From contig NZ_JBGYBX010000058.1 of the NCBI RefSeq assembly GCF_041817755.1, forward strand, positions 1 to 64,000: 64,000 nt of DNA, given 5' to 3'. Each line of letters opens with the position of its first letter. Within the stretch, counting starts at the first letter, position 1. Both the position numbers and the translations under genes were made by a program. Of this stretch, positions 17,546 through 26,284 are shown one piece after another. The notes under the pieces were generated by a model, which was not told the DNA's origin, did not search any database, and saw only the letters and a program-made list of their open reading frames with translations. Origin of the DNA: Glaesserella sp041817755. GTDB lineage: Bacteria > Pseudomonadota > Gammaproteobacteria > Enterobacterales > Pasteurellaceae.

Positions 17546-17854
17546 TTAAACGTATTTAAAATCCGGATTGATATTAAATTGAAGCTCGGTTATGTGCGGA
17601 AAATCCGTTTGAATGCATTTAAGCAAATATTGTTTTTGTAACGACAATCCTTGACGGATCGTGGCATTTTGAACTTCAAATATCAGTGAATTATCGGACA
17701 AATTGACAATTCGGTAAAGTCTGCGGTATTGTTCGGGTAGTAACTGTTGAATTTTTCGGTTTAATTCATGTAATTCTCCGACCCGTTGGACAATATGAGA
17801 CAGACCGGAGTTCTGCAAAATTTCCGTAATATTTTTAGTTGTCGAATTTTTCAT
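17546..17854 (-). CDS. dciA: DUF721/DciA-like protein, probable replicative-helicase loader
   Basis: 102 residues. The central part, LNRKIQQLLPEQYRRLYRIV, and the later NATIRQGLSLQKQYLLKCIQ fit the DUF721 pattern. DciA proteins load DnaB in bacteria without DnaC, and their gene often sits beside secM and secA, as here (divergent from secM, 106 bases apart). The protein is short and diverged, so identification rests on both pattern and position. Lies 33 bases upstream of the NlpE-like gene. Confidence 0.65.
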   Translation of the reverse strand: MKNSTTKNITEILQNSGLSHIVQRVGELHELNRKIQQLLPEQYRRLYRIVNLSDNSLIFEVQNATIRQGLSLQKQYLLKCIQTDFPHITELQFNINPDFKYV

Positions 17855-17960
17855 CTTTCCCTTTCCCGTTTATCTTGTTTTTATTCTCATTGCCCCAATA
17901 ATCTGCCGTATTCTACAAAAATGTCGTATAATCGGCATTATTTTTTCTATTGAGAACAAA

Positions 17961-18281
17961 ATGAATTTTTTACGTCATTTTCATAAACCGGCATTTTTAT
18001 CGCAATTCCTATTGGGGATCGTTGCGATTTTTGCTTTGCCTGCGACTCAGCCGTTGGCAAACGAAAGTGATGTGCTTCCGGCAAAGCAGCTTGTTTTACG
18101 TTTAAGTGATTTTTCTTCCGTTCAGAAAGTTGAGTTGGAAGCGGCTCACTTACTGCATTTGGAGCAGCAACCTCTTATCATACCTATCAAACAAGCGGTG
18201 GTTTTTTGCGAATTTTTTGCAAAATCATACCGCTTGTATCAAGTGTCAAATCCGCCGATTCGAGCCGGGCCAACAGCGTAA
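17961..18281 (+). CDS. secM: SecM, secretion monitor with arrest motif
   Basis: 106 residues. A signal sequence (about 1-34, with GIVAIFALPATQPLANES) is followed by a short body and the C-terminal arrest motif NPPIRAGPTA. Stalling at RAGP in SecM couples secretion status to translation of secA, the next gene. It is shorter than E. coli SecM (170), and the Trp eleven residues before the final Pro is Tyr here. An inverted pair of uptake sequences (18191-18199 and 18229-18237) lies within the coding region just before the motif. Overall sequence is poorly conserved; the motif and position carry the call. Confidence 0.88.
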   Translation: MNFLRHFHKPAFLSQFLLGIVAIFALPATQPLANESDVLPAKQLVLRLSDFSSVQKVELEAAHLLHLEQQPLIIPIKQAVVFCEFFAKSYRLYQVSNPPIRAGPTA

Positions 18282-18289
18282 TTCATCTA

Positions 18290-18466
18290 TTTTCCTTCCC
18301 CCGTTTACGGGCGGACAAATGCGATAGCATTTAAGCGTTGGCTTTGCCAACGACCCGTAGGGTGAGCGAGTGAATAATGTGCCGAAGACGGAAGGGGACT
18401 AACGTTGCAAGTGAGTCACAAAATCCCCCTCAGCCTTCGGCAGCTCCCCCCGCAAGCAGGGGGAGC
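18290..18466. repeat. Multi-hairpin intergenic element between secM and secA
   Basis: A GC-rich block unlike its surroundings. It contains at least four perfect stems: CCCGT-TT-ACGGG near 18300-18312, AATGC-GATA-GCATT (18317-18330), CGTTGGC-TTT-GCCAACG (about 18332-18349), and GCTCCCCC-N8-GGGGGAGC (18443-18466). It has the look of a REP/MITE-type insertion. No ORF of its own is credible. It separates the SecM arrest site from the secA start by about 240 bases. Confidence 0.6.
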
Positions 18467-18520
18467 GGAAATTCGTTACTAATACTTATTACCTTATTAT
18501 TTTTATTGGAAAAAATTGAT

Positions 18521-21217
18521 ATGTTTACAAAATTAATGACCGCTATTTTTGGTAGTAGCAATGATCGTACTTTACGCCGTTTAAACAAGCGTGTCGCACA
18601 AATTAACCGTTTAGAAGCTGAATTTGAAAAATTAACCGATGAACAATTACAAGCGAAAACCGCTGAATTTAAACAACGTTTAGCAGAAGGGGCAACGCTA
18701 GACAGCTTATTACACGAAGCCTTTGCCACTGTGCGTGAAGCGAGTAAGCGTGTGTTAGGTATGCGTCACTTCGATGTGCAGTTAATCGGCGGTATGGTGC
18801 TGACCGAACGTAATATTGCAGAAATGCGTACGGGTGAAGGTAAAACCTTAACTGCCACCCTACCTTGTTACTTAAATGCCTTGACGGGTAAAGGGGTTCA
18901 CGTTGTGACGGTGAATGATTACTTAGCTCGTCGTGATGCGGAAACCAACCGTCCGTTGTTTGAATTTTTAGGAATGACGGTTGCGGTGAATATTCCGGGG
19001 CTACCGTCCGATGTTAAACGTCAAGCCTATTTGGCGGACATTACTTATGCAACGAACAGCGAGCTTGGCTTTGACTATCTGCGTGATAACTTGGCTCACT
19101 CAAAAGAAGAGCGTTTCCAACGCCCGTTACACTACGCGTTAGTGGACGAAGTGGACTCGATTTTAATTGATGAAGCACGTACTCCATTGATTATTTCAGG
19201 CCCTGCTGAAGATGCGACACAAATTTATCAAGCGATTGATAAGGTTATTCCGCATTTAATTGCACAAGATAAAGAAGATACCGAAGAATACACAGGCGAT
19301 GGCGATTTCACCCTTGATCTGAAGAGCAAACAAGCCCACTTGACTGAGCGTGGTCAGGTAAAAGTCGAAAATATTTTGACGGAAATGGGCTTAATGCACG
19401 AAGGGGAAAGCCTTTATCACCCGGCCCGTATTAGCTTATTACACCACGTTTATGCGGCATTACGCGCCCACAAGCTGTTTGAAGTGAATGTCGATTATAT
19501 CGTGAAAGATGGCGAGATCGTGATCATTGACGAACATACCGGTCGTACAATGGCTGGCCGTCGTTGGTCAGATGGTTTACATCAAGCGATTGAAGCCAAA
19601 GAAGGGGTAAACATTCAGGGCGAAAACCAAACTGTTGCCTCTATCACTTATCAAAACTACTTCCGTCTATATGAAAAATTAGCGGGTATGACGGGAACAG
19701 CGGACACCGAAGCCTTTGAGTTCCAACAAATCTACGGCTTAGATACCGTCGTGATCCCAACTAACCGCCCGATGATCCGTGACGACAAAACCGATTTAAT
19801 GTTTAAGAGCGAACCGGAGAAATTCCAAGCGGTGATTAAGGATATTCAGGACTGTATGGCTCGTAATCAGCCTGTATTAGTCGGTACGATTTCGATTGAA
19901 AAATCAGAAGCACTGTCAGAAGCACTAAAACAGGCAGGTATTCCGCATAAAGTATTGAATGCCAAATTCCACGCACAAGAAGCGGAAATCGTTGCTGACG
20001 CAGGTTATCCGGGGGCAGTTACCATTGCCACGAATATGGCTGGTCGTGGTACGGATATTGTGCTTGGCGGTAATTGGAAAGCGGAAATTGCAAAATTAGA
20101 AAACCCAACCCAAGAGCAAATTGACGAGATCAAAGCAAAATGGCAAGAGCGTCACGACATTGTAATGCAAGCGGGTGGTTTACACATTATCGGTACAGAA
20201 CGCCACGAATCTCGTCGTATCGACAACCAGTTGCGTGGTCGTTCAGGCCGTCAAGGTGACCCTGGTTCATCACGTTTCTACCTGTCATTAGATGATGCCT
20301 TAATGCGAATTTACCTCAATGAAGGTAAGCTTAATATGATGCGTAAAGCCTTTACCGAAGAAGGCGAAGCAATGGAATCGAAATTGCTGACTAAAGTGAT
20401 TGCTTCAGCTCAAGCAAAAGTAGAAGCGCACAACTTTGACGGACGTAAACAGCTTCTACAATACGATGATGTCGCAAACGAACAACGTAAAGCGATTTAC
20501 GAGCAACGTAACTACTTACTTGAAACAGACGATATTTCAGCGATGATTAACACCGTGCGTGAAGATGTGTTTAATGCGGTAATTGACCAGTATATTCCGC
20601 CACAATCTATCGAAGAAATGTGGGACGTTCCAGCATTAGAGAACCGCTTGAAACAAGAGTTTGGTATGGATCTGCCGATTGTAAAATGGCTTGAAGCAGA
20701 AGATGATTTACACGAAGAAACCTTGCGTGAACGTATCATCAACATTGCTAAAGAGCAGTATCAAGCGAAGGAAGCGATGGTGGGTACAGAAGTTATGCGT
20801 AGTTTTGAAAAAGGCGTGATGTTACAAAACCTTGATGAACTTTGGAAAGAGCATTTATCCGCAATGGATTACTTACGCAAAGGGATTCACTTACGCGGTT
20901 ATGCCCAAAAAGATCCGAAGCAAGAGTATAAAAAAGAGTCTTTTGCAATGTTCACCGATATGCTTGACCACTTAAAATCAAACGTGATCAGCGTATTAAG
21001 CCGTATCCAAGTGCGTAGCCAAGAAGAAGTAGAACAAGCTGAACGTGAACGTCAAGCTCATGCGGAAGAAGAAAGTGCGCATTACCATGCCGAAGGTGAA
21101 GCGGAAAGCGGTGAAGAGAATTATGAAAATTTGAATATCGGACGCAATGAACCTTGCCCATGCGGTTCGGGTAAGAAATACAAGCATTGTCACGGCAGTA
21201 AAGCGAAATATGCCTAA
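18521..21217 (+). CDS. secA: Preprotein translocase ATPase SecA
   Basis: 898 residues starting MFTKLMTAIFGSSNDRTLRR. The upstream open frame to 18377 comes from the inserted element and is not used; GGA lies ten bases before the ATG. Motor motifs: MRTGEGKTLT (Walker A), LVDEVDSILIDEARTPLIIS (Walker B), MAGRGTDIVLGG and RRIDNQLRGRSGRQGDPG. The C-terminus carries the zinc/SecB-binding motif PCPCGSGKKYKHCHG. It drives preproteins through SecYEG. Expected to be regulated by SecM stalling upstream. Confidence 0.98.
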   Translation: MFTKLMTAIFGSSNDRTLRRLNKRVAQINRLEAEFEKLTDEQLQAKTAEFKQRLAEGATLDSLLHEAFATVREASKRVLGMRHFDVQLIGGMVLTERNIAEMRTGEGKTLTATLPCYLNALTGKGVHVVTVNDYLARRDAETNRPLFEFLGMTVAVNIPGLPSDVKRQAYLADITYATNSELGFDYLRDNLAHSKEERFQRPLHYALVDEVDSILIDEARTPLIISGPAEDATQIYQAIDKVIPHLIAQDKEDTEEYTGDGDFTLDLKSKQAHLTERGQVKVENILTEMGLMHEGESLYHPARISLLHHVYAALRAHKLFEVNVDYIVKDGEIVIIDEHTGRTMAGRRWSDGLHQAIEAKEGVNIQGENQTVASITYQNYFRLYEKLAGMTGTADTEAFEFQQIYGLDTVVIPTNRPMIRDDKTDLMFKSEPEKFQAVIKDIQDCMARNQPVLVGTISIEKSEALSEALKQAGIPHKVLNAKFHAQEAEIVADAGYPGAVTIATNMAGRGTDIVLGGNWKAEIAKLENPTQEQIDEIKAKWQERHDIVMQAGGLHIIGTERHESRRIDNQLRGRSGRQGDPGSSRFYLSLDDALMRIYLNEGKLNMMRKAFTEEGEAMESKLLTKVIASAQAKVEAHNFDGRKQLLQYDDVANEQRKAIYEQRNYLLETDDISAMINTVREDVFNAVIDQYIPPQSIEEMWDVPALENRLKQEFGMDLPIVKWLEAEDDLHEETLRERIINIAKEQYQAKEAMVGTEVMRSFEKGVMLQNLDELWKEHLSAMDYLRKGIHLRGYAQKDPKQEYKKESFAMFTDMLDHLKSNVISVLSRIQVRSQEEVEQAERERQAHAEEESAHYHAEGEAESGEENYENLNIGRNEPCPCGSGKKYKHCHGSKAKYA

Positions 21218-21220
21218 TTG

Positions 21221-21266
21221 ACAAGCGGTCGGATTTGCAAAATATTTTACCAATCCGACCGCTTGT
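21221..21266. terminator. Inverted uptake-sequence pair after secA
   Basis: ACAAGCGGTCGGATT and AATCCGACCGCTTGT make a perfect 15-bp stem with an AT-rich loop, starting four bases after the secA stop. Probable secA terminator; T-run weak. Confidence 0.7.
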
Positions 21267-21292
21267 AACACTATATAACCATAGGAACTTTT

Positions 21293-21694
21293 ATGTCTAA
21301 ACCCCTTGTTCAAGTCGCTGCGGGCATTATCCGTAATGAATTCGGACAAATTTATTTAACACAACGCCTTGAGGGGCAAGATTTTGCCCAATCGTTGGAG
21401 TTTCCCGGCGGTAAAGTGTCGCAAGATGAAACGCCTGAAGAAGCGTTACGTCGCGAATTGGAAGAAGAAATCGGTATTCATGTGCTCAGCGCGTTTCCTT
21501 ACGAGCATTTTAGTTTTGAATATCCGACGAAAGTGATCGAGCTTTTCTTCTATCTAGTGGAAGAATGGGTCGGTGAACCTTTCGGACGGGAAGGTCAAGA
21601 CGGCTTTTGGATCGCTCAGCAAGAGTTGGAAGAAGGGCAGTTTCCACCGGCGAATACTGAATTAATCCGCCGTTTGAGGCAAGAATCGGATTAA
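21293..21694 (+). CDS. mutT: 8-oxo-dGTP diphosphatase MutT
   Basis: 133 residues with the full Nudix box: Gly-Lys-Val-Ser-Gln-Asp-Glu, then REL and EEEIG at the right spacing (about residues 39-62). MutT hydrolyses oxidised dGTP so it is not misincorporated. Position after secA is the same as in E. coli, which supports mutT over other Nudix enzymes. The start is preceded by TAGGAAC. Confidence 0.93.
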   Translation: MSKPLVQVAAGIIRNEFGQIYLTQRLEGQDFAQSLEFPGGKVSQDETPEEALRRELEEEIGIHVLSAFPYEHFSFEYPTKVIELFFYLVEEWVGEPFGREGQDGFWIAQQELEEGQFPPANTELIRRLRQESD

Positions 21695-21698
21695 AAAT

Positions 21699-21720
21699 TA
21701 AGGGGCTTACGCCCCTTATT
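21699..21720. terminator. Bidirectional terminator between mutT and htpG
   Basis: TAAGGGGC-TTAC-GCCCCTTA followed by TTTT; lies between convergent genes. Confidence 0.85.
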
Positions 21721-23607
21721 TTATGCCCCCAACAACTTATTCATCCGTTTAATAAACGCCGTTGGATTTTCCAATGTGCCACGTTCAGCGAGTAATGCCT
21801 GTTCAAACAAGAGTTCAATCCAGTCGTTAAATTCCGCTTCATCGGCAATATCAGCCACACGTTTTACCATTGAATGTTCAGGATTTAACTCAAAAGTATA
21901 TTTCACTTCAGGGGCTTGTTGTCCCATTGCTGCGAACAGTTTTGCCATTTGCGTAGTCATTTCATCGCTGTCAGTTGAAACAACGGCCGGCGTATCAGTC
22001 AAGCGGTGAGTTAAGACCACTTTTTTGACACGTTCGCCTAAATAGCCTTTGGCTCTCTCTAAGAAACTCGCAAATTCAACTTCTTGTGCTTTTTGGGTTT
22101 CTTCTTCCGCTTTATCGGCAAGATCGCCTAAATCTAAGTCTGATTTAGTGATACTTTGTAGTGGCTTGCCGTCAAATTCGGTTAAATGGCTGATAAACCA
22201 TTCATCAATGCGGTCGGAAAGCAGTAAGACTTCAATGCCTTTTTTGTTAAACAGCTCTAAATGTGGGCTGTTTTTCGCCGCTTGATAGCTGTCGGCAGTT
22301 AAGAAGTAAATCGCTTTCTGACCTTCTTTCATTCTTGCAATATAATCGTTCAAACTGACCGCTTGTTCGCTACTGTCAGTATGCGTTGAAGCAAAGCGGA
22401 CTAACGCTGCCACTTGGTTTTTATTCGCAAAATCTTCCCCTACGCCTTCTTTCAACACTAAACCGAACGCATTCCAGAATTGTTGGTACTGTTCGGTATT
22501 ATCTTTCGCCAGTTTTTCCAACATTTGTAATGCACGTTTGGTTAATGCCGAACGCAGTGCCGATGTGGTTTTGTTATCCTGTAAAATTTCACGAGAAACG
22601 TTTAACGGTAAGTCATTTGAGTCTAATAAACCACGCATAAAGCGAAGATAATTCGGCATAAAGACTTCCGCATCGTCCATAATAAACACACGTTGGACAT
22701 AGAGTTTCAAACCGTGTTTTTGTTCACGGTTGAAAAGATCCCAAGGTGCTTTGCTCGGTACATAAAGTAGGCTGGTATATTCTTGTTTGCCTTCAACTTT
22801 ATTGTGCGACCAAATTAACGGATCGGCAAAATCGTGGCTGATGTGTTTGTAGAACTCTTTATATTCTTCATCGGAAATCTCATTTTTAGAGCGTGTCCAA
22901 AGTGCTTGAGCTTTGTTAATTTTTTCCCATTTGGTGCCAGTTTCTTTGCCTTCATCGTCATACTCTTTGGTTTGAATTTCTACGGCTAAACCGATATGGT
23001 CAGAGTATTTACCGATGATGTCACGCAAACGCCATTCGCTTAAAAACTCTTTTTCATCATCACGCAAGTGTAAAATCACGTCAGTGCCACGTCCTGCTTT
23101 TTCAATATCGGCAACGGTGTAATCGCCTTCACCGGCAGATTCCCACAATACGCCTTGGTTGGCTTCTAAGCCTGCGGCACGGGTGCGAACAGTCACTTTA
23201 TCGGCAACGATAAAAGACGAATAGAAGCCCACACCGAATTGCCCGATTAATTGGCTGTCTTTCGCTTGGTCTGAACCGAGTGCATTTAAAAACTCTTTGG
23301 TACCTGATTTAGCGATAGTACCGAGATGATCAATCACTTGCTCGCGGCTCATACCGATACCATTATCGCTGATGGTGATGGTGCCTAAGGTTTCATCAAT
23401 ACTAATACGTACACGCAATTCACCATCGCCTTCATAAAGTTCAGGTTGAGAAAGGGCTTTGAAACGCAATTTGTCGGCAGCGTCTGACGCATTGGAAATT
23501 AACTCACGCAAAAAGATCTCTTTATTAGAATAGAGTGAGTGGATCATTAATTGAAGTAGTTGTTTGACTTCCGACTGAAAGCCACGGGTTTCTTGGTTTG
23601 TACTCAT
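21721..23607 (-). CDS. htpG: Chaperone HtpG (Hsp90)
   Basis: 628 residues, the normal length. N-terminal GHKL ATPase: QLLQLMIHSLYSNKEIFLRE, LISNASDAADKLR, SDNGIGM and GQFGVGFYSSFIVAD. The middle domain with the catalytic Arg (NVSREILQDN) and C-terminal dimerisation domain follow. It helps client proteins fold under stress. A heat-shock promoter with a near-perfect -35 lies upstream. Confidence 0.98.
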   Translation of the reverse strand: MSTNQETRGFQSEVKQLLQLMIHSLYSNKEIFLRELISNASDAADKLRFKALSQPELYEGDGELRVRISIDETLGTITISDNGIGMSREQVIDHLGTIAKSGTKEFLNALGSDQAKDSQLIGQFGVGFYSSFIVADKVTVRTRAAGLEANQGVLWESAGEGDYTVADIEKAGRGTDVILHLRDDEKEFLSEWRLRDIIGKYSDHIGLAVEIQTKEYDDEGKETGTKWEKINKAQALWTRSKNEISDEEYKEFYKHISHDFADPLIWSHNKVEGKQEYTSLLYVPSKAPWDLFNREQKHGLKLYVQRVFIMDDAEVFMPNYLRFMRGLLDSNDLPLNVSREILQDNKTTSALRSALTKRALQMLEKLAKDNTEQYQQFWNAFGLVLKEGVGEDFANKNQVAALVRFASTHTDSSEQAVSLNDYIARMKEGQKAIYFLTADSYQAAKNSPHLELFNKKGIEVLLLSDRIDEWFISHLTEFDGKPLQSITKSDLDLGDLADKAEEETQKAQEVEFASFLERAKGYLGERVKKVVLTHRLTDTPAVVSTDSDEMTTQMAKLFAAMGQQAPEVKYTFELNPEHSMVKRVADIADEAEFNDWIELLFEQALLAERGTLENPTAFIKRMNKLLGA

Positions 23608-23670
23608 AAGTCCTCTTAAATTTGTAAAAAATAAGCGGAAACAGACCGCTTGTCATAAAAAATGGCTTAC

Positions 23671-23701
23671 TAAATAAGGCGTAAAAGTCAAATTTCAAGG
23701 G
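23671..23701 (-). promoter_or_regulatory. Sigma-32 heat-shock promoter of htpG
   Basis: On the minus strand CCCTTGAAAT (23692-23701) matches the sigma-32 -35 box. GCCTTATTTA (23671-23680) resembles the CCCCATTTA -10 box. Thirteen bases separate CTTGAAA from CCTTAT, within the usual range. It lies 64 bases before the htpG start. Confidence 0.8.
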
Positions 23702-23805
23702 AGATTTGTATAAAGATATTGATTTCTAGGTTATAACGTTTAGTTATTTGAATTTAAAAACGTCTCTCGTTAGATTGACGTCTTTCTCATTCATCAGGAG
23801 GCAAT

Positions 23806-24546
23806 ATGTCTGATATTCTCAATGCAATTCAAGTATTAAAAAAACAGAAATGGGTCGATTTAAGCCATTCGGTTAATCCGACTATCCCGTATTTCCCCGC
23901 CTTTAAGCCGATTGAAAGCAAGGTTCTTTTCACCGTGGAAAGAGACGGTTTCCTTGCCAATGAATTTACTTTAGCGAGTCAATACGGTACGCATATTGAT
24001 GCACCGGTTCACTTTGCGGTAGGTAAACGTTATTTGGAGGAAATTCAGCCGCTGGAATTGGTATTGCCGCTGATTGTTCTCCATAAAGAAAAAGAGGTGG
24101 AACGCAATCACGACTATTGTTTAACCGTCGAGGATATTTTGGCTTTTGAGGCGGAGTACGGAAAAATCCCCGAAGGAAGCTTCGTGGTGTTTGCCAGCGG
24201 TTGGTCGTCGCGCTGGTTAGATCATCAAGCGTTTTATAATAAAGATGAAAACGGACAGGCTCATACGCCGGGTTGGAGCTTGGAAGCGCTTGAATTTTTA
24301 CACCAACAACGAGATGTTGCCGCCATCGGACATGAAACGCTTGATACGGACAGCGCATTGGATTTCGTTAAGCACAATGACTTGATCGGTGAACGTTACT
24401 GGCTTTCTCAAGATAAATTCCAAGTGGAAGTGTTGAATAATCTAGCTGATCTTCCCGCAACCGGCGGTGCCGTTTTTATCGGAGTACCGAAAATTGAGAA
24501 CGCTTCCGGTTTTAACGCGCGGGTTTTTGCGATTATTCCGGCGTAA
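23806..24546 (+). CDS. Cyclase-family metal-dependent hydrolase
   Basis: 246 residues of the cyclase/kynurenine-formamidase family. WVDLSHSVNPTIPYFP and the metal-binding motif QYGTHIDAPVHF (about 65-76) are diagnostic, with the later ATGGAVFIGVPKI. These enzymes hydrolyse cyclic amides or N-formyl compounds such as N-formylkynurenine. There is no tryptophan-degradation gene nearby, so the substrate is unknown. A strong CAGGAGG precedes the ATG. Single-gene unit. Confidence 0.85.
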   Translation: MSDILNAIQVLKKQKWVDLSHSVNPTIPYFPAFKPIESKVLFTVERDGFLANEFTLASQYGTHIDAPVHFAVGKRYLEEIQPLELVLPLIVLHKEKEVERNHDYCLTVEDILAFEAEYGKIPEGSFVVFASGWSSRWLDHQAFYNKDENGQAHTPGWSLEALEFLHQQRDVAAIGHETLDTDSALDFVKHNDLIGERYWLSQDKFQVEVLNNLADLPATGGAVFIGVPKIENASGFNARVFAIIPA

Positions 24547-24635
24547 TAATTTTTTATAAAAAGATCAGCTTTGTATGCTAAAAGACATTTTGACTATTGA
24601 TTTTCTTTGTTTAATAGTTATTTGTGATTAAATTG

Positions 24636-24667
24636 ATAGTTTGATAAGTTTTTAGCTATCAAACTAT
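24636..24667. promoter_or_regulatory. Perfect inverted repeat upstream of catalase
   Basis: ATAGTTTGATA (24636-24646) and TATCAAACTAT (24657-24667) form a perfect 11-bp inverted repeat with a ten-base spacer, ending 42 bases before the catalase start. ATAG/CTAT half-sites recall OxyR, but the spacing does not fit the four-half-site rule. It may be another operator or an mRNA hairpin. Confidence 0.45.
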
Positions 24668-24709
24668 AATTTATTTAAAGCAATTACCTATTAACTACAG
24701 AGGAATACA

Positions 24710-26161
24710 ATGATGTCAAAATGTCCGTTTGATCATGGTTCTAAAACCTTAACTAATGCAGCAGGCGCACCTGTTGTAGATAACGATAACACCATGTCTG
24801 CTGGCCCACGCGGTCCGCTTCTTTTACAAGATGTATGGTTCCAAGAGAAATTAGCTCACTTTGCTCGTGAACGTATTCCTGAGCGTGTGGTTCATGCTAA
24901 AGGTTCAGCGGCTTACGGTACATTCACTGTCACTGCAGATATTACCAAATACACCAAAGCTGCAGTATTTAAACCGGGTGCGCAAACTGAAGTATTATTA
25001 CGTTTCTCAACGGTTGCCGGTGAGCGTGGGGCTGCCGATGCAGAGCGTGACGTGCGTGGTTTCTCATTAAAATTCTATACAGAACAAGGTAACTGGGACT
25101 TAGTGGGTAACAATACGCCGGTATTTTTTATCCGTGATCCGTTAAAATTCCCGGATTTTATCCATACACAAAAACGTAATCCGCAAACGAACTTGCGTGA
25201 TGCAAATGCCGCGTGGGATTTCTGGTCACGTCACCCTGAGTCAATGCACCAAATTATGACATTATTCTCAGATCGTGGTATTCCTGCGACTTTACGTCAT
25301 ATGAACGGTTACGGTAGCCACACTTATAGCTTTGTAAACGCAAACAACGAGCGTTTCTGGGTGAAATTCCACTTCAAAACACAACAAGGTCACAAATTCT
25401 TTACTAACGAAGAAGCAGCTAAAGTTGTAGGTGAAGATCGTGAATCTAGCCAAAGAGATTTATATGAAGCGATTGAGCGTGGTGAATTTCCACGTTGGAC
25501 TGTTCAAGTGCAAATTATGCCAGAAGCAGATGCTCACAAACATAACTATGCCTTTGACTTAACTAAAGTATGGCCACACGCAGATTACCCAGTGATCGAA
25601 GTGGGTGTATTAGAGTTAAACCGTAATCCACAAAACTACTTTGCTGAAGTAGAGCAAGCAGCATTTGCACCCTCTAACATCGTTCCGGGAATCGGCTTCT
25701 CGCCAGACCGTATGTTACAAGGTCGTCTGTTCTCTTACCAAGATGCACAGCGTTACCGTTTAGGTGTAAACCACCACCAAATCCCTGTAAATGCACCAAA
25801 ATGCCCATACCACACGACTCACCGTGATGGTGCAATGCGTGTAGATGCAAACGGTGGTAACCACCCTAACTACGCACCGAACCGTTTTGATACTTATGTG
25901 CCGACCCACGACCAATTACCATTACAAATTGAGCGTGAAGCTGCACACTTTAACTTCCGTGAGTACGATGAAGATTACTACTCACAACCAGCAGCACTTT
26001 ATAACTTGTTTACAGCGGAAGAAAAAGATCGCTTGGCAGGTAACTTTGCAGCAGGTTTATCCGGTGTCACTGTCCCTGAAATCGTAGAAAGACAAATGGC
26101 TCACTTTGAAAAAGTTAGCCCAGAATTAGCAAATGCGATTCGTCAAAAGCTGATGAAATAA
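24710..26161 (+). CDS. katA: Monofunctional haem catalase
   Basis: 483 residues, small-subunit clade. N-terminal GPRGPLLLQDVWFQEKLAHF. Active-site His lies in ERVVHAKGSAAYG, Asn in LVGNNTPVFF, and the haem-ligand Tyr in RLFSYQDAQRYRLG. It breaks hydrogen peroxide into water and oxygen; the H. influenzae orthologue is HktE. Two ATGs are adjacent (24710, 24713); AGAGGAA fits either. Single gene with its own terminator. Confidence 0.96.
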   Translation: MMSKCPFDHGSKTLTNAAGAPVVDNDNTMSAGPRGPLLLQDVWFQEKLAHFARERIPERVVHAKGSAAYGTFTVTADITKYTKAAVFKPGAQTEVLLRFSTVAGERGAADAERDVRGFSLKFYTEQGNWDLVGNNTPVFFIRDPLKFPDFIHTQKRNPQTNLRDANAAWDFWSRHPESMHQIMTLFSDRGIPATLRHMNGYGSHTYSFVNANNERFWVKFHFKTQQGHKFFTNEEAAKVVGEDRESSQRDLYEAIERGEFPRWTVQVQIMPEADAHKHNYAFDLTKVWPHADYPVIEVGVLELNRNPQNYFAEVEQAAFAPSNIVPGIGFSPDRMLQGRLFSYQDAQRYRLGVNHHQIPVNAPKCPYHTTHRDGAMRVDANGGNHPNYAPNRFDTYVPTHDQLPLQIEREAAHFNFREYDEDYYSQPAALYNLFTAEEKDRLAGNFAAGLSGVTVPEIVERQMAHFEKVSPELANAIRQKLMK

Positions 26162-26206
26162 TAAGCGAAGACGACTTTTCTCCTTTATTTGGCATTTGCT
26201 TACTTA

Positions 26207-26234
26207 AAAGCCCAACAGCAGTTGGGCTTTTTTT
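26207..26234 (+). terminator. Terminator after katA
   Basis: AAAGCCCAAC-AGCA-GTTGGGCTTTTTTT, ten-pair stem with long T-run. Confidence 0.92.
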
Positions 26235-26284
26235 CTCAATATAAATGTGTAGAATGCCGTTTTATTTAGATAGGTATTATAAAT

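Noticed and set aside
18377..18520. In-frame N-terminal extension of SecA (MCRRRKGTNVASE...)
   Set aside because: It is encoded by the inserted hairpin element, is not SecA-like, and the ATG at 18521 matches the family.
24614..24667. OxyR operator at the catalase gene
   Set aside because: Two ATAG motifs are 22 bases apart as expected, but the matching CTAT positions are not filled; kept only as an inverted repeat.
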